Assembly: GCA_934456435.1 (NCBI GenBank)
Contig: CAKSHH010000002.1
Location: forward strand, 124,001 to 188,000
Source: an uncultured Eubacteriales bacterium
Lineage (GTDB): Bacteria > Bacillota > Clostridia > Oscillospirales > Acutalibacteraceae
Reading direction: 5' to 3'
Length of the DNA stretch: 64,000 nucleotides
Made by a program: the position numbers and the translations under genes. Position 1 is the stretch's first letter; the number at the start of each line of letters is the position of its first letter. Shown here one piece after another: positions 58,528 to 64,000 of the stretch. Below the pieces are notes generated by a model. That model was given only the letters and a program-made list of their open reading frames with translations. It was not told where the DNA came from and searched no databases.

Positions 58528-60054
58528 TTATGAAAAAAGTGAAAAGTCGATAACGTTGTACGGGGCTCTCCAGGCGGAGTCCTCGCTGAGGAAATAAATT
58601 TTGTTGCTTGCGGCTCTGTTATCGGTCAGCTCCGTCATTTGCTCTGAGCTGAGAGGCTCAAATGTGCATTTGTCGAAGTCAACAAAGGTGTATCTGAAAT
58701 GACCGAAGAACATAACCTGAAAGACGCAGGCGAAAGCGCAGAGCACAAGCACAAGGCTTTTCTGCACGGACTGCGGCGACAGCTTTCGGTTCGGCTTTTT
58801 CAGCGTTAGACACTCCCTGAAATCCGCGTACATATTTCTCAGTGTATATATAATGAAAAACATAAACGTCGTTGTGCCGCAGAGACAGCATCTTTTCGGC
58901 GCCGATATGGCGGCGGACATCATAATCTGTGAGCCGACGGCAAGAATAACGCTTGCGCTGACGACAAATTCCTTGCGCTCGGTGTATATCTTTATGGTTA
59001 CATAACACAGGGAAACGGTGAAAACGAAAAGATATGCGAACCAAAAAATGCAGTACGCAGTGTTGAAGCCGTGCGAGAATTTGATGTTGCTGTCAAGCAG
59101 GGTGTGGTGAAGCTGCAAAACAAGCTTGCAGGTGAAATTCAAAATGTTTGCCGCGGTGAGAAAGACTATCGCAGGAACGGTAATCTTTGAAGAAAGACCG
59201 CGATCATTTTTGAATTTGTAAAGCCAGTAGCAGACCCCGAAGGTTATCATCGACATAAAGAATACCATGCCGAGATTGTCAATCCAGTTTTTCCTGAGAA
59301 GCTTGATAAGGTTTATGCCGTAATTGAGAAGTCCGTGGGTACCCTGGTCGTTGATCCTGATGCTGATACCGGGCGAAAGCATAACCGTTGCATAGCCTGC
59401 CGCGGCAAGAATCGTACATATTATATATACGATACTCGGCTTTTTCTTTTTGAACACTTCGTCGAGCGTCAGCAGGAAAAACCAGCCTATGCACATTATG
59501 CCGACCTGTTCCGTTGTTGCGCCGCAGAGCAGGGCAAGCGGAATGAGAGCAGGTGATTCGGGCTTCTTTCGGCTGAGATACATAATCGCGAGCAGGAAAA
59601 GCGTCGGATAAAAGTAGTTAAACGAACCGGTCAGCCAGTAAATGGAGTAGGTGTAGATATTCACTATCGTCATAAAGAAGAATATGACGGTCATTACGGC
59701 GGAGCGGTACTGCTCCCGCGCGGCAGAAGCCATTTTGGCAATCAGGTCGCAGTAAGCAACCAGTCCTGCCACGGTGAGTATCTTCCACAGTACAAACGTA
59801 AACTTGTTTCTCAGCATCAGTATGACAAAGACGTGGACGAGCAAACGCCCGTTTTCAGCCATATAGTGCCATTTAAGATACTGAAGTATAACAGACGGTG
59901 AACAAACGGCAACCTGTCGGTAATGGAAGTCGTCGGCGGCAATTTCTGTCTTGAAGGTGAAATATGCGCTGACAAGCACGAACAGGAGCATAGCAAACAA
60001 ATGATAGTTTCTGAAAATAAAATCTTTCAGATTTGAGCTTTTTCTAAGCCCCAT
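58528..60054 (-). CDS. Multispanning membrane protein (DUF6056/GT-C-like)
   Basis: 508 aa with about 10-12 transmembrane helices. An early ADDFHY segment after the first helix (about 40-45) is typical of GT-C-fold glycosyltransferases and DUF6056 proteins, where a D/E pair near an extracytoplasmic loop is catalytic. The C-terminus is a short extracytoplasmic domain (TFVDFDKCTFEPLS..). It may transfer a sugar to an envelope polymer, but donor and acceptor are unknown. It is transcribed in the direction of gyrA, 31 bp after its stop. Confidence 0.72.
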   Translation of the reverse strand: MGLRKSSNLKDFIFRNYHLFAMLLFVLVSAYFTFKTEIAADDFHYRQVAVCSPSVILQYLKWHYMAENGRLLVHVFVILMLRNKFTFVLWKILTVAGLVAYCDLIAKMASAAREQYRSAVMTVIFFFMTIVNIYTYSIYWLTGSFNYFYPTLFLLAIMYLSRKKPESPALIPLALLCGATTEQVGIMCIGWFFLLTLDEVFKKKKPSIVYIICTILAAAGYATVMLSPGISIRINDQGTHGLLNYGINLIKLLRKNWIDNLGMVFFMSMITFGVCYWLYKFKNDRGLSSKITVPAIVFLTAANILNFTCKLVLQLHHTLLDSNIKFSHGFNTAYCIFWFAYLFVFTVSLCYVTIKIYTERKEFVVSASVILAVGSQIMMSAAISAPKRCCLCGTTTFMFFIIYTLRNMYADFRECLTLKKPNRKLSPQSVQKSLVLVLCAFACVFQVMFFGHFRYTFVDFDKCTFEPLSSEQMTELTDNRAASNKIYFLSEDSAWRAPYNVIDFSLFS

Positions 60055-60085
60055 AGGCGCCTCCTACATTACTTTTGTGTTTCGA

Positions 60086-62611
60086 TTATTCCTCGGTCTG
60101 CTCGGAAGTTTCGGTTGATTCGGCGGATTCTTCAGCCGCAGTTTCCTCTTCTTCCGCTTTTTCAACAGGAGTCAGCGTGACAATCTTCTCGCCCTCGGTT
60201 ACACGCATTACGCGGACACCCTTTGACGGACGGGCAAACTTGCTGATTCCGTCGGCAGGGATACGAATGATAATGCCGTCCGAGGCGATGAGAATAATGT
60301 CGTTGTCGTCGCTGACGGATGTGACAGCGGCAACGTCGCCGTTCTTTTCTGTGTGGTAGTTGATAAGACCCTTGCCGCCTCTGGACTGAACGCGGTAATT
60401 GTCAAAGTCGCTGATACGTCCGAAGCCCGTTTCGCTGACGGTGAGGATGGACTTGCCCTCCTCAACTGTCGCAACGCCGATAACCTCGTCGCCCTCGCCG
60501 AGTTCGATTGCCTTAACACCTCGCGCGGTTCTGCCGATCGGTCGTGCGTCGTTCTCGTTGAAGCGGATGGACATACCTTTCTTGGTCGCAACGATGATAT
60601 CGTCGTTGCCCTTTGTCATCTTTACCCATGCGAGCTCGTCGCCCTCATCAAGAGTTATGGCGATAACGCCCGTGCGGCGGATATTTGAATATTCGCTGAC
60701 TGCCGAACGCTTGATAATGCCGTTGCGGGTAAACATACAGAGATATTTGTAATCGTCTCCTCTGCCGCAATTCATTGAAGAGATTGTCTCTCCGCTTTCA
60801 AGCGGAAGCAGGTTGACTATATTCATACCCTTGCTGGTTCTTGAACCCTCAGGAATCTCATAGCCCTTGAGTCTGAACGTTCTGCCCTTTGAGGTGAAGA
60901 ATGCGATATGGTCATGGGTCGAAGCGGTGAACATTGTCTTGACAATGTCGTCCTCACGCCTTGTAAGACCCTTGATTCCCTTGCCGCCTCTGCGCTGTGT
61001 CTGATACTCCGACATAGGGATACGCTTGATGTAGCCGAAGTCGGTCAGGGTGAATACGCAGGTTTCCTCAGGGATAAGGTCCTCGATATCAACCTCGCCG
61101 GAAACATTCATGATCTCCGTGCGGCGGTCGTCGCCGTACTTGTCGGCAATTTCCATGGCCTCAGCCTTGACAAGACCGAGAAGCTTGTGCTCGTCGCCGA
61201 GAAGTTCGAGGAACTCGGCAATTTTTGCCTTGAGCTCGGCAAGCTCGTCCTCAATTTTGATTCTTTCAAGACCTGTCAACTGACCGAGACGCATCTGAAC
61301 GATAGCCTGAGCCTGAATTTCATCGAGTCCGAAGCGCGTCATAAGTGCTTCCTTGCCTTCGTTGACGCTCTTTGAATTACGAAGAATATTGATAACCTCG
61401 TCGATGAAATCAAGAGCGGTGAGGAGACCTTCAAGTATATGGGCTCTGTCCTGAGCTTTTTTGAGGTCATACTGAGTTCTTCTCGTTACAACCTCTTTCT
61501 GGAAGTCGATATAATTCTGAAGAATATCCTTAAGTGTAAGAATCTTCGGCTCTCCGTTGACAATCGCAAGCAGAATAACGCCGAACGTTGTCTGGAGCTG
61601 AGTGTAGGAATAAAGCTGGTTGAGAACGACCTGCGGATTTGCATCACGCTTGAGGTCGATCGAAATGTGCATACCTGCCTTGGAGGAATAGTCGTTGATG
61701 TCGGAGATACCCTCGATCTTCTTGTCCTTAACAAGGTCGGCAATGCTCTCGATAAGTCGAGCTTTATTAACGTTATAGGGAATTTCGGTGACTTTTATCT
61801 CAAAGCGGCCGTTCTTTTTCTCAACAATTTCCGCACGGGCACGGACAACGATTTTGCCGCGGCCTGTCGCATAGGCGGCTCTCATTCCCGAACGACCCAT
61901 GATGATGCCGTAGGTCGGGAAGTCGGGTCCCTTGATATGCTCCATAAGCTCGTCGAGCGAAGCGTCGGGATTGTCGATGAGACAGCACATTCCGTCGATT
62001 ACCTCACGCAGGTTGTGCGGCGGAATGTTTGTTGCCATACCGACGGCGATACCCATTGAACCGTTTACGAGAATGTTCGGGAAACGGGAGGGGAGAACAG
62101 TCGGCTCCTTGAGTCTGTCATCGTAGTTTGTTGTGAAATCTATTGTATCCTTGTCGATATCGGTCAGCATCTTAAGAGCCATTTTGCTCATTCTTGACTC
62201 GGTATATCGGTAAGCAGCCGGCGGGTCGCCGTCGATCGAACCGAAGTTACCGTGACCGTCAACAAGAGTGTATCTCATTGAGAAGTTCTGGGCAAGACGA
62301 ACCATTGCGTCGTAAACGGAAGCGTCACCGTGGGGATGATAGCGACCGAGAACGGAACCGACGGTGTCGGCACACTTACGGTAAGCCTTGTCGGGTGTCA
62401 GGTTGTTTTCATACATTGTATAAAGGATACGGCGGTGAACGGGTTTGAGACCGTCGCGCACGTCGGGCAATGCACGGGAAACGATAACCGACATTGAGTA
62501 GTCAAGGAAAGCTTTTCTGACTTCCTTGTTGATATCTACATTATATATAGTGGTATTCTCCAGATTTTCCTTGAAGTTTTCGTCCGGATGATAACCGTCT
62601 TGCTTAGCCAT
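60086..62611 (-). CDS. gyrA: DNA gyrase subunit A
   Basis: 841 aa. The N-terminal breakage-reunion domain contains SRALPDVRDGLKPVHRRILY and the catalytic Tyr in AYRYTE (Y136). The C-terminal beta-pinwheel has the GyrA-box-like QRRGGKG motif near 535 and repeated strands. The end is acidic (EEETAAEESAESTE). In the quinolone region the sequence HPHGDASVYD places Ala97 at the position of E. coli Ser83. gyrB lies 15 bp upstream, so the two are one operon. Confidence 0.97.
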   Translation of the reverse strand: MAKQDGYHPDENFKENLENTTIYNVDINKEVRKAFLDYSMSVIVSRALPDVRDGLKPVHRRILYTMYENNLTPDKAYRKCADTVGSVLGRYHPHGDASVYDAMVRLAQNFSMRYTLVDGHGNFGSIDGDPPAAYRYTESRMSKMALKMLTDIDKDTIDFTTNYDDRLKEPTVLPSRFPNILVNGSMGIAVGMATNIPPHNLREVIDGMCCLIDNPDASLDELMEHIKGPDFPTYGIIMGRSGMRAAYATGRGKIVVRARAEIVEKKNGRFEIKVTEIPYNVNKARLIESIADLVKDKKIEGISDINDYSSKAGMHISIDLKRDANPQVVLNQLYSYTQLQTTFGVILLAIVNGEPKILTLKDILQNYIDFQKEVVTRRTQYDLKKAQDRAHILEGLLTALDFIDEVINILRNSKSVNEGKEALMTRFGLDEIQAQAIVQMRLGQLTGLERIKIEDELAELKAKIAEFLELLGDEHKLLGLVKAEAMEIADKYGDDRRTEIMNVSGEVDIEDLIPEETCVFTLTDFGYIKRIPMSEYQTQRRGGKGIKGLTRREDDIVKTMFTASTHDHIAFFTSKGRTFRLKGYEIPEGSRTSKGMNIVNLLPLESGETISSMNCGRGDDYKYLCMFTRNGIIKRSAVSEYSNIRRTGVIAITLDEGDELAWVKMTKGNDDIIVATKKGMSIRFNENDARPIGRTARGVKAIELGEGDEVIGVATVEEGKSILTVSETGFGRISDFDNYRVQSRGGKGLINYHTEKNGDVAAVTSVSDDNDIILIASDGIIIRIPADGISKFARPSKGVRVMRVTEGEKIVTLTPVEKAEEEETAAEESAESTETSEQTEE

Positions 62612-62626
62612 ATCTGTTTCCCTCCT

Positions 62627-64000
62627 TTATACATCAAGATTCTGAACGTACTTGGCGTTCTTTTCTATGAAATCACGGCGCGGCTCAACCTTGTCACCCA
62701 TGAGAATGGAGAAGGTTTCGTCCGCTTCCATTGCGTCCTCAAGAGTGACGCGGAGCATGATTCTTGTTTTCGGGTCCATGGTGGTCTCCCAAAGCTGAAT
62801 GGGATCCATCTCACCGAGACCTTTGTATCGCTGAATATCACAGCCGCCGCCCATTTCCTCCGTGAGTCTGTCGCGCTCTTCGTCGGAGAAAGCGTAAACG
62901 TGCTTTTTACCCTTGCTGACCTTGAAAAGAGGCGGCTGGGCGAGATAAACGTGACCCGTGTCGAGCAGAGGTCTCATATATCTGAAGAAGAATGTGAGCA
63001 GAAGCGTTCTGATATGAGCACCGTCGACATCGGCATCCGCCATGATGACGACCTTGTCATATCTGAGCTTGTTTATATCGAAATCTTCGCCTATGCCCGT
63101 ACCGAGAGCGGTAACAATCGGGATAAGCTTTTCGTTTGTGATAACCTTGTCAAGACGTGACTTTTCAACGTTGAGCATCTTTCCCCAAAGAGGAAGAATA
63201 GCCTGGAACTGTCGGTCACGACCCTCCTTGGCGGAGCCGCCTGCAGAATCACCCTCGACGATGTAAAGCTCGGTGCTGTCAGCACTCTTTTCTGTGCAGT
63301 CGGCGAGTTTGCCGGGGAGTGAGTTGCTTTCGAGCGCACCCTTGCGGCGCGCGAGGTCGCGGGCTTTTCTTGCCGCTTCTCTTGCTCTTGAAGCGTCGAG
63401 AGCCTTGGAGAAGATTGCCTTTGCAACGGACGGATTTTCTTCAAAGTAGGTCATCAGCTTCTCGTAAACGAGTGATGACACGATACCGGTCATCTCCGTG
63501 TTGCCGAGCTTGCCCTTGGTCTGACCCTCGAACTGAGCCTCGGTCAGCTTAACGCTGATAACCGCGGAAAGTCCCTCACGGACATCCTCGCCGGAAAGCT
63601 TCTTGTCGCTGTCCTTGAGTATGCCGTATTTTCTGCCGTAGTCGTTGAAAACACGGGTCAAAGCGGTCTTGAAGCCTGTTTCATGAGTACCACCGTCGAT
63701 TGTGTGAACGTTATTTGCAAACGAAAGGATAATTTCGTTGTAGCTGTCGTTGTATGCCATTGCAACCTCAGCGTACTTGTCGCCGACGGTTGTTGAAATG
63801 TGAATCGGGGGAGTGTGGAGCGGAGTGAGCGCACGGCTTGTGTTGATGTATTCAACAAAGCTTGACAGGCCGCCCTCATAGCAGTAAACCTTTTCGGCAA
63901 TGTTTTCGGGATCCCTTGAATCCGTCAGCTTGATCGAAAGTCCTGCGTTGAGGAATGCCGATTCACGAAGTCGTCTTTCAAGCACGTCAAAGTCATACTC
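62627..64000 (-). CDS. gyrB: DNA gyrase subunit B (C-terminal part; 5' end outside the window)
   Basis: 458 codons are present; the frame is open through the right edge (EYDFDVLERRLRESAFLNAG). It includes the transducer domain, the TOPRIM domain with EGDSAGGSAKEGRDRQFQA and ADADVDGAHIRTLLLTFFFRYM, and the conserved C-terminus VEPRRDFIEKNAKYVQNLDV. The ATPase domain lies beyond the window. GyrB provides ATP-driven strand passage with GyrA. Confidence 0.97.
   Translation of the reverse strand, partial: EYDFDVLERRLRESAFLNAGLSIKLTDSRDPENIAEKVYCYEGGLSSFVEYINTSRALTPLHTPPIHISTTVGDKYAEVAMAYNDSYNEIILSFANNVHTIDGGTHETGFKTALTRVFNDYGRKYGILKDSDKKLSGEDVREGLSAVISVKLTEAQFEGQTKGKLGNTEMTGIVSSLVYEKLMTYFEENPSVAKAIFSKALDASRAREAARKARDLARRKGALESNSLPGKLADCTEKSADSTELYIVEGDSAGGSAKEGRDRQFQAILPLWGKMLNVEKSRLDKVITNEKLIPIVTALGTGIGEDFDINKLRYDKVVIMADADVDGAHIRTLLLTFFFRYMRPLLDTGHVYLAQPPLFKVSKGKKHVYAFSDEERDRLTEEMGGGCDIQRYKGLGEMDPIQLWETTMDPKTRIMLRVTLEDAMEADETFSILMGDKVEPRRDFIEKNAKYVQNLDV

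Noticed and set aside
1..64000. CRISPR arrays, tRNA/rRNA genes, prophage or transposase genes
   Set aside because: No regularly spaced repeats, cloverleaf-type sequences or phage/transposase motifs were found on either strand. The repeats seen are single palindromic elements.

Overview
The window is a chromosomal segment of an anaerobic, probably spore-forming, fermentative clostridium. A gut member of the Oscillospirales/Ruminococcaceae fits best, but this is inferred from gene content, not from a species match. Supporting signs are a CIRCE (HrcA) box before groESL, a Gram-positive-type LexA box before recA, RNase Y, Rex, YtvI- and YmxH-type sporulation proteins, [FeFe] hydrogenases of the clostridial sensory/group B kinds, and sigma-A promoters with 16-17 bp spacers. 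I see no tRNA, rRNA, CRISPR array, prophage or transposase gene.

Layout. 0-2.4 kb: 5' end of a sugar-phosphate isomerase-like gene on the minus strand, then groES-groEL. 2.4-8.9 kb: two small XRE regulators with a shared operator-like motif, a repeat-rich intergenic region, a YabE/Rpf-like cell-wall protein, membrane proteins, a lipoprotein and an SDR reductase. 9-14.5 kb (minus): a compact recA-recX-rimO-pgsA-aldolase-PLC operon behind one LexA-box promoter. 14.6-18.3 kb: a LysR regulator with a yfcE-type phosphodiesterase, a ChbG/YdjC deacetylase-like gene and a PfkB sugar kinase. 18.5-27.5 kb: one eight-gene redox operon, rex - adhE - APH-fold kinase - two thioredoxin-like 2Fe-2S proteins - PAS-containing sensory [FeFe] hydrogenase - SpoIIE/PP2C phosphatase - group B [FeFe] hydrogenase. 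Its promoter -10 is overlapped by a good Rex-operator match. 27.8-41.7 kb: an accessory hydrolase region. It holds a GH29-like protein with altered active-site residues, two tandem secreted sphingomyelinase-like phosphodiesterases, a metallophosphoesterase, an unrecognised 599-aa protein, a GH38-like mini-protein, RNase Y, a DUF4474 secreted protein, a secreted alkaline phosphatase and a secreted neutral-ceramidase-like protein. 41.7-51.3 kb: a PRC-barrel sporulation protein, hom-lysC, ytvI, an XRE regulator divergent from a small envelope cluster, a U32 protein and zapA. 51.5-64 kb: glgP, then on the minus strand aspS-hisS-zinc-ribbon gene, mgsA, a multispanning membrane protein, gyrA and the 3' part of gyrB.

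How the parts may work together. The redox operon couples NADH sensing (Rex) to two electron sinks, ethanol (AdhE) and H2 (hydrogenases), and includes what looks like a built-in sensor/phosphatase/kinase module. The 27.8-41.7 kb region suggests degradation of host- or diet-derived lipids and glycans (phosphodiesterase, phosphatase, ceramidase-like and glycosidase-like functions); this pathway reading is a hypothesis.

Repeats. An 80-bp palindromic element occurs four times. A 169-bp MITE-like element with about 25-bp imperfect terminal inverted repeats has two solo-end relics. Two distant terminators share the same stem sequence.
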